Notes: generated by a model not told the origin, from the sequence alone. A stretch of DNA of 64,000 nt from Alicyclobacillus_A sp963788285 (GCA_963788285.1 CAWBGB010000012.1:558001-622000), one strand, 5' to 3'; shown: positions 8,865 to 18,395, counted from the stretch's first letter. Translations and numbers: made by a program.

Positions 8865-9392
8865 TCAGTTGGACTTTGCCTCTCGGACTTCCTTTTCTGC
8901 CTCTGTAAACTGCACGTTTCTCTTTTCCCCAACGAACCCCGCACGAACCGCACTCCACCACGCACCGATAACCCCACCGGTCATGCCGCCCATGCCTCCG
9001 CCCATCATCACGTTTGCAATGGACATAAAGTCCATTATGGTGGGCACATGACCCGTAGATAGCATCCATCCAAAGGCCGCCAAGCCAGCGCCTACCGTGG
9101 ATCCCACGACTCCCCCTACCATGGCACCCATCATTGACCACATGGCTCCATGTTGCTTATGGATGCTTACAACGTCCAGCGGAAAATTCGTCTGAAGCAC
9201 GAAGTGCCCTACACGTTTCGATCCGATTCTTAACCCCACATAACTACCCACCAGTGAACCTACGCCCGCGACGACAAGCGCAACCAATCCCGATGTGCCG
9301 ACGAGGAAATCGATGATCCCACCTAAGAGAGCTCCAGACATGCTACCCCAGGCACAGCCCCAGCCAGTTGTCCGACAAAGTACATCCATCAT
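8865..9392 (-). CDS. Glycine-rich small multi-pass membrane protein
   Basis: About 175 residues with four hydrophobic segments, several with glycine-zipper spacing (MMGAMVGGVVGSTVGAGL, NVMMGGGMGGMTGGVIGAWW). No enzymatic motif is seen. The start at 9392 follows AAAGGTGG; a reading from 9464 has no ribosome site. It heads the minus-strand moa group, about 115 bases before the nucleotidyltransferase, so it may be co-transcribed. Function unknown. Confidence 0.6.
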   Translation of the reverse strand: MMDVLCRTTGWGCAWGSMSGALLGGIIDFLVGTSGLVALVVAGVGSLVGSYVGLRIGSKRVGHFVLQTNFPLDVVSIHKQHGAMWSMMGAMVGGVVGSTVGAGLAAFGWMLSTGHVPTIMDFMSIANVMMGGGMGGMTGGVIGAWWSAVRAGFVGEKRNVQFTEAEKEVREAKSN

Positions 9393-9649
9393 AGCGACCA
9401 CCTTTCCGATTATGATGCGTCCAGCGCAGGGTCTTGCGATGGCAATCGTTTCAGTGATTTTCATTTCGGTATCCGTTCAAGATCACTAAACGGTCAGGTA
9501 TGAAAGAGCACCCATTTGGGTCTATAACATGACTTTATTTTCATTATATATTATATATATAAACATTTATCAACATTTATATAAAACGGAATATGTTCCA
9601 ATTTGAGCAGTCGAAACGACATCCAGTCCAGCCAAGGAGATGACAAACT
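9393..9649. promoter_or_regulatory. AT-rich divergent promoter region
   Basis: This gap separates the minus-strand moa group from the plus-strand xdhC. Bases 9535-9595 are almost pure A/T with runs of TATATA, in contrast with the neighbouring genes. It probably carries promoters in both directions, but I cannot assign -35/-10 boxes with certainty. Confidence 0.4.
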
Positions 9650-10699
9650 GTGTCAAGGATTGATGAAGCACGTGACGTGTTTACCCGAATTGAACAGGCC
9701 TGGTCGGATGGAGAACGAACGGCTCTGTTGACGATTACCCAGGTAGAGGGCTCCGCGTATCGCCTTCCTGGAGCCAAAATGATGATGACAGAAACAGGAA
9801 AGATGCTGGGCACACTGAGCGGCGGTTGCCTGGAATCAGACCTTTTCGGATGGGCGGAAAAGGCCATTGAAGAAGGCAAACCCCGTGTGGTGCACTACGA
9901 TCTCAGTGAAAGTGAATTGTGGTCCCTCGGTATTGGCTGCAAAGGAATCCTGGAAGTTGCCATTTTCCCCATTCGTGCCGAAGACCCATTTTGGCAATCT
10001 GTGCGGGAGGCCGTCGCCCAAGACCGCGCCGTGTCATTGGCCATTGAATTGCCGACCGGTGCTCGTGCCGTCTTTGACGGGACAAGTCCGATTTCCGGCG
10101 AAATTGACAATCTACCGGAATCCGTTGTACAGCAGTTGACAAGCCGTGTCTGGAGTCGTACGAGGGCGGAAGTGGCCATTGTTGACGGCCGCCGCTTTTA
10201 CATCGACACGATGCGTCCAAACGAACGCCTGATCCTCTGCGGTGCAGGCCACGACGCCGTGCCCGTGGCGGCACTCGCTGCCAAGTGCGGGTTTCGGGTC
10301 ACCGTCCTTGATCCCCGCAAGGAGTTTAACGGACCCAAACGCTTTCCCACGACCGAACATCTGGTCGTCGAACCGGACCAAGCGGATCCTGCACAACTCA
10401 CGGACAGCTGGTGGTTAATCATGAACCACCTACAAATGCGCGACGAAGCCGCGTTGCACCTCGCATTGCAAGCGCAGCCCAAGTTTATTGGTGTGCTCGG
10501 CCCCTTGTCGCGAACGCGCGAAATGCTGAACCATATTGGCGCGGACATGGATAGCGGTCCGATTCATGCCCCGGTTGGGCTGGATCTGGGCGCGGAAACC
10601 ATCGACGAAGTCGCGGTTTCCATCGTGTCTGAATTGCTCGCAGTGCGATCCGCGCGGACGGGAGCACCGCTCCACAAGCGAGAAAAAATTCACAGCTGA
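9650..10699 (+). CDS. XdhC/CoxI family molybdenum hydroxylase maturation factor
   Basis: A 349-residue protein with an N-terminal XdhC_CoxI domain (KMLGTLSGGCLESD near residue 55; LGIGCKGILEV around 95) and a C-terminal Rossmann XdhC domain (RLILCGAGHDAVPVA; FIGVLGPLSRTREML). Family members bind molybdenum cofactor, protect it, and assist sulfuration and insertion into xanthine dehydrogenase/CODH-type apoenzymes. Start is GTG with AAGGAGA nine bases upstream. It converges on the cox operon from the other strand, ending four bases from coxE. Confidence 0.9.
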   Translation: MSRIDEARDVFTRIEQAWSDGERTALLTITQVEGSAYRLPGAKMMMTETGKMLGTLSGGCLESDLFGWAEKAIEEGKPRVVHYDLSESELWSLGIGCKGILEVAIFPIRAEDPFWQSVREAVAQDRAVSLAIELPTGARAVFDGTSPISGEIDNLPESVVQQLTSRVWSRTRAEVAIVDGRRFYIDTMRPNERLILCGAGHDAVPVAALAAKCGFRVTVLDPRKEFNGPKRFPTTEHLVVEPDQADPAQLTDSWWLIMNHLQMRDEAALHLALQAQPKFIGVLGPLSRTREMLNHIGADMDSGPIHAPVGLDLGAETIDEVAVSIVSELLAVRSARTGAPLHKREKIHS

Positions 10700-10703
10700 C
10701 GGC

Positions 10704-11837
10704 TCAGGGCGCTGCTGCTCGCAGCGCTCCGCCCAGCACCGCCTTTTTCCATGTTTCTACGTCATGAACATCGACGAACGCGTCAATATAAGGCAACGCC
10801 GTCGACATGCCCACGGAAGTTGGCTCATATCCGGGTTCGCCGAGCAACGGATTTAGCCAAACCACCCGGCTCACACGTGCAGCCAAGTCGCGCATGGAAG
10901 TATGCATACGCTCAGGATGGCCGGCATCAAATCCATCCGACACGATGATAACGCACGTATGCCGGTGCAACAGACTCGGATATCGGTGCAGCAGCTGGTC
11001 TAACGCACTGCCAATGCGGGTACCACCCTTCAATCCCGGCAAATCCGCATACGTCAAGCCCGCAACCCCTTTTCGGCTGATGAGGGACGTCACCCGCAAC
11101 AGCCGTGTTGAAAAGAGAAAGATTTCCGTACGCGCGCGGGCCCGCGTGAATGACCAGGCCAGTGCAGTGATAAAAGGCGCGTATGGCTTCATGGATCCCG
11201 AAATGTCGATAACCAGAACAACGCGCGGCTTGCCGGGACGGTGTCGGCGCATTTTTAGTACAAACGGCTCCCCTGCACGGCGCATGGCATAGCGGATGGT
11301 TTGGCGAAGATCGATTTTCCCCCTGCCTCGTGACCGCCATTTGCGGCCGGGCGGCGCATCCATTGTTCGCACCGCCAAGCGGGTCAGTTGAACTACGTCC
11401 TTCAATACCTGTTCGTCCGCGCGCAACGCATAACGCTCTCCATCGTTGGGATGATATCCGGCGAGGAAGCCCTGTACAGATTGCACCGTATGACGCTCCG
11501 CCTGTTCTCCGGCACCGCTGTCACTGCCGCCAACCAAATCATCCGGCTGAAGGCGGCGCTTTTCCTCCAATTGGACGCCCCGACCACAAAAATATCGCTC
11601 AAACAATTTTGGAAAAATACCCCATTCAGCCGGTGTTCGCGAATAGATGGACCGAAATGCGCTACAGACCTCGTCCATGTGGGTCAGGTCCAATTCCGTC
11701 AAAGCGGTCATGGCTGTCAACGTTTCCGGTGTGCCTGCTTTAAATCCATGTTTTCTCAGCCATGGCGCAAAATCGGTCACCTGCCGCACCATGTCCGCCG
11801 TCAAGCGGCCGACCTCATCAGCCGTCAGGCGTTCCAT
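10704..11837 (-). CDS. coxE: CoxE-like VWA domain protein
   Basis: About 377 residues; the C-terminal half is a von Willebrand A domain with the metal-ion-dependent adhesion site DISGSM and CVIIVSDGFDAG. In carboxydotrophs CoxE works with the AAA+ ATPase CoxD to build the Cu-S-Mo active site of CO dehydrogenase. The ATG at 11837 overlaps the 3' end of the MoxR gene by 13 bases, suggesting translational coupling. It is the last gene of the cox operon on this strand. Confidence 0.88.
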   Translation of the reverse strand: MERLTADEVGRLTADMVRQVTDFAPWLRKHGFKAGTPETLTAMTALTELDLTHMDEVCSAFRSIYSRTPAEWGIFPKLFERYFCGRGVQLEEKRRLQPDDLVGGSDSGAGEQAERHTVQSVQGFLAGYHPNDGERYALRADEQVLKDVVQLTRLAVRTMDAPPGRKWRSRGRGKIDLRQTIRYAMRRAGEPFVLKMRRHRPGKPRVVLVIDISGSMKPYAPFITALAWSFTRARARTEIFLFSTRLLRVTSLISRKGVAGLTYADLPGLKGGTRIGSALDQLLHRYPSLLHRHTCVIIVSDGFDAGHPERMHTSMRDLAARVSRVVWLNPLLGEPGYEPTSVGMSTALPYIDAFVDVHDVETWKKAVLGGALRAAAP

Positions 11838-12685
11838 AACACGTCGAGTCCCCTCTCTCGAACGAAGTTCAGGTCCTCCTCCGTCTTCAATAAACACCCA
11901 AGGGTCAGTCGAATCACGGCTTCGTCCAACTCCTGTGCCCCCAATTCGTGCACCGCCTGTGCAAAATCGATGGATTCTGCCATTCCAGGGGGCTTGAGCA
12001 GCGACAACTTTCGCAATCGTCGCACGCCACGGGCGATTTGCTTCGCAAGTTCGTGCGCTATCTGCGGCACATGCAATGAGATAATGTCCGCCTCTTGTTC
12101 AGGGGACGGGTAATCAACCCATGCGTACAGACAGCGGCGCCGCAAAGCGTCCGACAAGTCGCGCGTGCGATTGGACGTCAATATCACAATGGGTGGCTCA
12201 GCGGCGCGAAAGGTTCCCAACTCGGGAATGGTCATTTGATATTCCGAAAGGAATTCCAGCAGCAACGCCTCGAACTCCTCATCGGCGCGGTCCACTTCGT
12301 CAATCAACAGTACAGGCGCTGGCTTTTCTCGTAGCGCCCGTAGAAGCGGTCGTTCGATGAGAAACGGCTCACTGTAAAGTGCCGCCTGATTCACGTCCCC
12401 ATCGGCGAATGCCGTACGCGCTGTCAGTAACTGCTTCGGGTAATCCCAATCGTACAACGCCTGACTTGCATCCAATCCTTCATAGCACTGCAAGCGAACG
12501 AGGTTCACAGAACGAACAGTCGCAAGCGCTTTCGCCAGTGCCGTTTTTCCCACACCTGCAGGGCCTTCCAACAACAGCGGACGGGCCAGCCGCTGTGCGA
12601 GATGCAGTACAGTAGCCAACCCTTCCTCGACCACATAGTGAGCGCGATGCAATTCCTGCTGCAATCGGCGCACCTGCTCGTTCAT
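11825..12685 (-). CDS. coxD: MoxR-family AAA+ ATPase (CoxD-like)
   Basis: About 286 residues with Walker A GPAGVGKTALAK, Walker B VLLIDEVDRADEEF, sensor region PIVILTSNRTRDLSDALRRR and the lid domain. CoxD unfolds or remodels apo-CODH with CoxE. GGAGGA seven bases before the ATG at 12685 decides the start; a longer frame would overlap coxG. Placed between coxG and coxE. Confidence 0.9.
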   Translation of the reverse strand: MNEQVRRLQQELHRAHYVVEEGLATVLHLAQRLARPLLLEGPAGVGKTALAKALATVRSVNLVRLQCYEGLDASQALYDWDYPKQLLTARTAFADGDVNQAALYSEPFLIERPLLRALREKPAPVLLIDEVDRADEEFEALLLEFLSEYQMTIPELGTFRAAEPPIVILTSNRTRDLSDALRRRCLYAWVDYPSPEQEADIISLHVPQIAHELAKQIARGVRRLRKLSLLKPPGMAESIDFAQAVHELGAQELDEAVIRLTLGCLLKTEEDLNFVRERGLDVLWNA

Positions 12686-12710
12686 CCGAACATCCTCCAC
12701 TTCCGTTCGT

Positions 12711-13202
12711 TCAACCTTCATCCGCTGTTCTGTCCGTTGCACCGACCTCTACTTCGTCCGGCAAGTTGTCTAAGGCATTCTTCAGATTTGCAAATACTTT
12801 CTGTGTGATCTTCCGCGCCTCTCCATCAATCAGACGCCCTCCGAGGCTTGCGATGGGTCCACTGAACACTGCGTCGCACCGCCATTTTAAGAGGGTTCCA
12901 TCCGCAATATCGGTCAGTTCCATTGCCGCCTTCATATCGACACGGCTGCCCATTCCACCACCTCGAATCGACAGGGTGGCCTCCGAGCCCGGGTCAGTGA
13001 CGGTTAATTCGCTGGTGAGATCGAACTTGCCGCGAATAGGGCCTACGCCAACCTTCACGAGTGTGCGAAAACGAGTTTCGCTCTCCACGTTTAATTCAAG
13101 CAAGTCGGGAATGCAGGGGCCCATTTTATTAGGATCGGTGACAAACTTCCAAACCTTTTTTCGCGGCTGATCAATGGTAAATTCTCCTTGATACGTTCGC
13201 AT
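12711..13202 (-). CDS. coxG: CoxG family SRPBCC-fold protein
   Basis: About 163 residues of the CO dehydrogenase subunit G family (YQGEFTIDQPRKKVWKFVTD at the start, then the conserved LLKWRCDAVFSGPIASLGGR). CoxG is a START-like protein proposed to help anchor CODH at the membrane and, in mycobacteria, to deliver menaquinone. GAGGAGG precedes two consecutive ATGs (13205 and 13202); the second has better spacing. Confidence 0.92.
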   Translation of the reverse strand: MRTYQGEFTIDQPRKKVWKFVTDPNKMGPCIPDLLELNVESETRFRTLVKVGVGPIRGKFDLTSELTVTDPGSEATLSIRGGGMGSRVDMKAAMELTDIADGTLLKWRCDAVFSGPIASLGGRLIDGEARKITQKVFANLKNALDNLPDEVEVGATDRTADEG

Positions 13203-13340
13203 CATTTCGCCTCCTCAGATGTTTATGCTAAGTATCACAAGGCGCGTTCAGCCGCCGACCATCAACAGGACGGAGTGGCGGCCCTCATCTCCTCGTGCCA
13301 GTACAATTCCCATGCGCCCACCTCCACCTGGGGCATACAG

Positions 13341-14351
13341 TCAAGCGTGACTGTGTAGGTACCGTTCCGGGTCTCGCGCAAACCGATCCCGGCAGCCAGC
13401 ACAGCAAAAACCGTAGGTGGTTCCGTTCAATTCAAGACGGTGTAGCGTCTTCGCCAAGTCTACAGTCATGCCGCACACCGGATCGACCACTTCTTGATGA
13501 ACTGAGGTATTGCTGCAATGTGTAGCCGACGCTTCCGACATCGAAGTCCAGGCCGCGGACTGTCCCTCCCACAGGGCATTCGATCCGCGTCGTCGGCGCT
13601 CTACGATTTGCGCCAGAACGCTGAGTGCGATTTCTTGCGGCCCCACGGCGCCGATATCGAATCCTGCAGGAGCCGTGACAAAATCGATAAATTCGCTTGA
13701 CGCACCCGCTTCCGCCAAATCGGCGCGCAATCTCGTCCAGCGCTTTGGACTGGTGACGAGGCCAAGATAGCGCAGCGGCAGAGAGGCGACAGCCAGCAGT
13801 CCATCGGCATCGTACAATCCCATCGTTGCGACGACGCCATACGCCACCGTATTCGCATGAAGATGAAGTTGACTGCGCAGTGTCGCGACCGGGCCTTCCA
13901 CACTGGCGTTTGCCGCCTCTTCCAGCGAGATCCTGCGCGGGTTCAGTGAGAATCGGGGCGCTAATTCTGCCAAGGCGAGCGCGATGGGAGAATTCCCGAC
14001 AATCACTAACAGTGGATCCACGTGTTTCGGTTCCAAGAACAGTTCGACCGTTCCTTCCGATGCACATGTCATCGGCAGAACCGTCACGCCTTCCGCCACG
14101 TCGGCCGGCGGCTGCGGCGTCACGAGCACGAGCTTGCTTTCGCCAGTGCTGAGACACTTCTTCGCCTGGTCGATGACCAGATCCCGCGTGCAATGACCAC
14201 CGACAAAGCCTTTCATCTCACCATCCGCTGTCACAATCGCTTTGTCGCCAACCGTGGCAGAACTCGGGCGCACGCGGCGGACGACAGTCACCATGACATA
14301 CGGTTCCGCCCGTTCATCCAAGCCCCTCGCAGTGTCCAAGAGATTGTCCAT
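13341..14351 (-). CDS. XdhC-family protein fused to a C-terminal YHS domain
   Basis: 336 residues. The first ~240 are XdhC-like (GFVGGHCTRDLVIDQAKK; LLVIVGNSPIALALAEL; YLGLVTSPKRW). The last ~55 form a YHS domain with the pattern VDPVCGMTVD...YGFCCAGCRDRF, whose cysteines resemble metal or copper binding sites. The classic SGGC of XdhC is altered to GGHC. In the cox operon between coxL and coxG it is the likely CoxF/CoxI equivalent; the YHS tail might handle copper for the Cu-Mo centre (inference). Its start lies behind a hairpin, see next feature. Confidence 0.87.
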   Translation of the reverse strand: MDNLLDTARGLDERAEPYVMVTVVRRVRPSSATVGDKAIVTADGEMKGFVGGHCTRDLVIDQAKKCLSTGESKLVLVTPQPPADVAEGVTVLPMTCASEGTVELFLEPKHVDPLLVIVGNSPIALALAELAPRFSLNPRRISLEEAANASVEGPVATLRSQLHLHANTVAYGVVATMGLYDADGLLAVASLPLRYLGLVTSPKRWTRLRADLAEAGASSEFIDFVTAPAGFDIGAVGPQEIALSVLAQIVERRRRGSNALWEGQSAAWTSMSEASATHCSNTSVHQEVVDPVCGMTVDLAKTLHRLELNGTTYGFCCAGCRDRFARDPERYLHSHA

Positions 14352-14395
14352 CCGTTGGACCCGGCGCCCCGAAGGCCGCCGGGTCTTCCCTCCTC
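14349..14395 (-). promoter_or_regulatory. Ribosome site separated from its start codon by a GC hairpin
   Basis: GAGGAGGG (14395-14388) lies 36 bases from the only plausible ATG (14351-14349) of the XdhC-YHS gene. The gap is filled by a strong stem-loop at 14385-14358 (GACCCGGCG paired with CGCCGGGTC). If folded, it would leave about eight unpaired bases between ribosome site and start. No alternative in-frame start lies nearer. Fold-dependent initiation is inferred, not shown. Confidence 0.5.
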
Positions 14396-14414
14396 ATCCA
14401 GGTTGGCTATCGAA

Positions 14415-16766
14415 TTATTCTGAGATACCGTGCTCTCTCAAGATGCTCCATACCTTCCAGGGGAAAATCGGCATATCGATGTGCTCCACACCAAACGGCG
14501 ACAGTGCATCCACCACCGCGTTGACAAACGCCGCGGGAGAACCGACGTTCGGCGACTCCCCAACGCCTTTCGCACCAATTGGATGGTGCGGCGACGGCGT
14601 GACCGTCCGGTCCGTTTCCCAGTGCGGAGTGTCCGCCGACGTCGGAACCAGGTAGTCCATCCAGTTCGGAGCCAAACAGTTGCCGTCCGCGTCGTACGGA
14701 ATGTCTTGCATAAACGCAATCGCGAACCCTTCAGTGAGCCCTCCGTGGACCTGTCCTTCGACAATCATTGGATTGATCACGTTACCGCAATCGTCGACCG
14801 CCAGGAAACGCCGCACCTTGACGACACCCGTTCCCTTGTCGATGTCCACCACCGCGATGTAAGCCCCGTGCGGGAAGGTGAGATTCGGTGGATTGTAGTA
14901 GTACGTCGCCTCCAAGCCCGGTTCCATGCCCTCAGGGATGTTTGTGTACGCGGCAAAGGCCACGTCCTTCATCGACACCGAACGCCCTGGCAAGCCCTTT
15001 GACGGAAAAGGCGAGGCCATCCCACGTGACGTCGTCTTCACTGACCTCCAACAGATGGGCGGCGATTTTGCGCGCCTTCTCACGAATCCTGCGCGCGCAG
15101 AGTGCTGCCGCACCACCGGCCGTCGGTGTGGAACGACTGGCGTACGTGCCCAACCCGTAGGGCGCCGTGTCGGTATCGCCTTCTTCAATCAACACGTCGT
15201 CTGCACTGAGTCCGAGTTCATCCGCAATGATTTGGGCAAATGTCGTTTCGTGTCCCTGGCCCTGATGCCGTACACCAAGCCGCGCAATCACTTTTCCAGT
15301 TGGATGGAAGCGAATCTGCGCACTGTCGAACATCTTAATGCCGACAATGTCGAACAAGTGAGCCGGACCCGCGCCGACCACCTCTGTGAAGGTCGAGATG
15401 CCAATTCCCATCAATTCTCCGCGTGCCCGCTTTTCTGCCTGTTCCTTGCGCAATTCTTCATAGCCAATGCGTTCTAGCGCGAGTTTCAGCGTCTTTTCAT
15501 AGTCGCCGCTGTCGTAGACCCATCCGGTGGGAGATTTATACGGGAACTGGTCCTTGCGAATGAAGTTGCGAAGACGCAGTTCGGCGGGATCCATCCCCAA
15601 CCGCTGGGCTAATACGTCCATCACGCGTTCAATCAGATACGATGCTTCCGTGACACGGAATGAACAGCGATAGGCCACACCGCCGGGCGCCTTATTCGTG
15701 TATACTCCGTCCACCTCGACAAACGCGGCTTTGAAATCATACGACCCGGAGACAATGCTGAACAATCCGGCCGGGAACTTGGACGGATCTGCCGCCGCGT
15801 CGAACGCACCGTGGTCGGCAATCGTCTTCACGCGCAGTGCCAACACTTTGCCGTCCTCACGCGCCGCAATCTCCGCGGTCATATGGTAGTCGCGAGCAAA
15901 GTGGCTGCTGGCGACGTTTTCGGTACGGGTTTCAATCCACTTCACAGGGGTCCCAATTTCAAGGAGGCGGCAATCGCAATGACGTAACCTGGATACACAG
16001 GGACTTTGTTGCCAAAACCACCGCCGACATCCGGTGAAATGACTTGAATTTGGTGTTCGGGAAGACCGGACACCATCGCCAGCACCGTCCGGTGGACGTG
16101 AGGTGCCTGCGAAGTGACATACAATGTCAACTTGCTCTTGGCCGGATCGTAATCCGCGACGCACCCACAGGGTTCGAGCGGCGAAGGATGGACGCGCGGA
16201 AACCGCACCTTCTGACTGACGATGACCGGCGCGTCACGGAACAGAGTCTCGGTTTCCTCTCTGTCCCCCGCCTCCCAGTGGAAGATGTGGTTCGACTTTT
16301 CCTCTTTATCTTCGCGAAGAATCGGAGCGTCCGGCTCAAGTGCCTTGAACGGATCCACCACTACAGGTAAAGGTTCGTAATCGACTTCAATCAATTGCGC
16401 CGCATCTTCTGCTTGAGCGCGCGTCTCCGCGACCACCGCAGCGACTTCCTGGTACTGGAACAAGACCTTGCCCGTGGCCATTACCATCTGTTGGTCCCCT
16501 GCCAGCGTTGGCATCCAGGCGAGGTTCATGCTGGCCAAGTCCTCTCCCGTGAGTACCAGCTTGACCCCTGGTGCGGCGAGTGCCGCAGACGTATCGATTC
16601 GGCGAATACGCGCGTGCGCGTACGGACTGCGCACGATGCAGAGATAGAGCATATTCGGCAACATCACGTCATCCACGTAACGGCCCTTCCCACGAATCAG
16701 TCGCGGATCCTCCTTGCGACCAATCGGTTTGCCCATCGGCCTCATCTCAGTCTGTCGAAGTGCCAT
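14415..16766 (-). pseudogene. coxL: Form I CO dehydrogenase large (Mo) subunit, frame broken twice
   Basis: Read across three frames this gives a ~783-residue CoxL. It carries DVGGGFGNK, the active-site loop GVAYRCSFRV (15655-15675) that defines form I CODH, QGHETTFAQI, and HHPIGAKGVGESPNVG with the Mo-site glutamate. The frame changes at 15952-15954, where one G seems missing (SLKLG/TPVKW), and again at 14995-14997, where one G seems extra (VKG/LPGRS). The two cancel. The 960 bases between them stay well conserved in the other frame, so decay is recent or these are sequencing errors. ATG 16766 follows GGAGGTGG and overlaps coxS by 20 bases. Confidence 0.9.
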
Positions 16767-17262
16767 GGGTTGCCGCCACCTCCAATGTTTCTTGACTTTC
16801 ACCCGACATTTTGCGAGCAGCAAGCTGAACCGCTTTCACGATGTTCACATATCCCGTGCAGCGACAGATATTCCCTGAAAGCGCCTCGCGAATTTCTTCC
16901 TCGGTCGGCGCCGGATTCTCCTGTAACAGCGCGTAGGAAGCCATCAGCATGCCAGGCGTGCAATAGCCGCACTGCAGTGCATGCTCCTCCCAAAACGCGC
17001 TCTGCAACGGGTGCAGTTGACCGTTTTTCTCCAGCCCTTCAACGGTCAACACCTCGCGACCGTCCGCCTGCACAGCGAGTACGGTGCACGACTTCACAAG
17101 TTTCCCGTCCAACAGCACCGTGCAAGCACCGCAACTGGTCGTATCACAGCCAATATGCGTTCCCGTTAGCTTCAGTTGTTCGCGTAGGAAATAGGCCAAC
17201 AGCGTACGCGGCTCAACGTCCGCTTCGTACGGGCGGCCGTTGACAGTAACCCGGATGTTCAT
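16747..17262 (-). CDS. coxS: CO dehydrogenase small [2Fe-2S] subunit
   Basis: 171 residues. The plant-type cluster motif HIGCDTTSCGACTVLLDGK is near residue 38 and the second cluster motif CGYCTPGM...NICRCTGY follows near 100-140. It relays electrons from the Mo site to FAD in CoxM. The start overlaps the coxM stop as ATGA, and the gene overlaps coxL, so M-S-L are tightly coupled in the form I order. Confidence 0.95.
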   Translation of the reverse strand: MNIRVTVNGRPYEADVEPRTLLAYFLREQLKLTGTHIGCDTTSCGACTVLLDGKLVKSCTVLAVQADGREVLTVEGLEKNGQLHPLQSAFWEEHALQCGYCTPGMLMASYALLQENPAPTEEEIREALSGNICRCTGYVNIVKAVQLAARKMSGESQETLEVAATHGTSTD

Positions 17263-18143
17263 TCAGCCCCCACCCTTCCGTGCAACTCTTCCGCGATCTC
17301 CCGGAGTGCGCGCGCTGCAAACACACGGAGAAGATCACGCTTATAATCCGCACTACCGCGCAGGTCATCTGCAGGATCAGCGTCTTCCGGCACCAGCCTT
17401 GATACGGTCGCAATCGTCTCCTCCGTCAGAGGTTGTCCGACGAGCGCTGCCTCCGCCTTCGCAGCTCGCAGAGGAATCGGGCCGCACGCGCCAATTCCGA
17501 TGCCGACCTCGGAAACGCGGCCATCATTGCCCATCACGACTTGCACAGCCAGCGCGGCGATGGCGAAATCGCCAGCCTTGCGTTCAAGTTTCATATAACG
17601 AGCCGCCACAGGTCCGAATGGGGTCGGGACATGCACCGCGACGGCGAGTTCATTTTCCTCCAGAGATGTCGCGAACGTGTCCACAAAGAAGTCGTCAATG
17701 GGAATTAATCGACTTCCCTCCGGCCCCTGTGCTTCTACCTCGGCACGGAGAGCAATCATCGCAGCACCCCAATCGGAGCCCGGATCTGCGTGAACGAGCG
17801 AGCCGCAAATGGTTCCGCGGTTGCGAATCGGCGGATCCGCGATCCAGCGGGCAGTGCGGGACAGAAGTGGATACCTGTCGCACAGTTCCGTCGCATGTTC
17901 CGCGTCGGCATGGCGTGTCAGCGCTCCAATCCGTAATTTTCCATCAACCTCGCGCCAACCTTTGAGATCATCGATGCCGTTCACATCGATGAGTACGGCT
18001 GGGGCTGCAATACGAAATTTCATCATCGGCAACAAGCTTTGGCCTCCCGCCAATATCTTGCTGTCGTAGCCGTACTCAGTCAGGAGACGGATTGCCTCGT
18101 CGACTGAAGTCGGCGCTTCGTACTGGAACGCATTGGGAAACAA
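17259..18143 (-). CDS. coxM: CO dehydrogenase medium FAD subunit
   Basis: About 294 residues. The FAD-binding PCMH domain has KILAGGQSLLPMMKFR and NRGTICGSLVHADPGSDW, followed by the CoxM C-terminal domain. The start is taken at TTG 18143 (MFPNAFQYEAP) because AAAGGAGG lies seven bases upstream and homology begins there. It is the first gene of the cox operon and is transcribed away from the GAF-kinase/NarL pair. Confidence 0.94.
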   Translation of the reverse strand: MFPNAFQYEAPTSVDEAIRLLTEYGYDSKILAGGQSLLPMMKFRIAAPAVLIDVNGIDDLKGWREVDGKLRIGALTRHADAEHATELCDRYPLLSRTARWIADPPIRNRGTICGSLVHADPGSDWGAAMIALRAEVEAQGPEGSRLIPIDDFFVDTFATSLEENELAVAVHVPTPFGPVAARYMKLERKAGDFAIAALAVQVVMGNDGRVSEVGIGIGACGPIPLRAAKAEAALVGQPLTEETIATVSRLVPEDADPADDLRGSADYKRDLLRVFAARALREIAEELHGRVGAE

Positions 18144-18326
18144 CGTAAAGCCTCCTTTGTCTAGCAGAGTAAGGTTGCAAGTGGGCTGTTGCTGAACTGT
18201 GGTTCCAGCAAACATTGTTCGTGAATACGTTTTCAAAGATTGAACAAAATCGAATTCTGCTTCCTTGCATCATTAGATGAATTCAGTTTTCTTGAATTAT
18301 TATAGAATGTAAAATAGACATGGAAT

Positions 18327-18342
18327 ACACCCAATCGGGTGT
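18327..18342. promoter_or_regulatory. ACACCC/GGGTGT inverted repeat in cox-kinase divergent region
   Basis: ACACCC AATC GGGTGT forms a six-base-arm palindrome about 185 bases upstream of coxM and 54 bases upstream of the kinase start. The surrounding 250-base divergent region should hold promoters for both units. The repeat is a candidate operator for the adjacent NarL-type regulator, based on position only. Confidence 0.35.
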
Positions 18343-18395
18343 TTCTCAATACCTGTTCCTCCCGATATACTCCTCGAAAGGACGGGAGACAACTC

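Noticed and set aside
14990..15960. Programmed ribosomal frameshifting in coxL
   Set aside because: Two opposite shifts 960 bases apart with no slippery heptamer or clear stimulatory structure; known CoxL proteins are translated in one frame.
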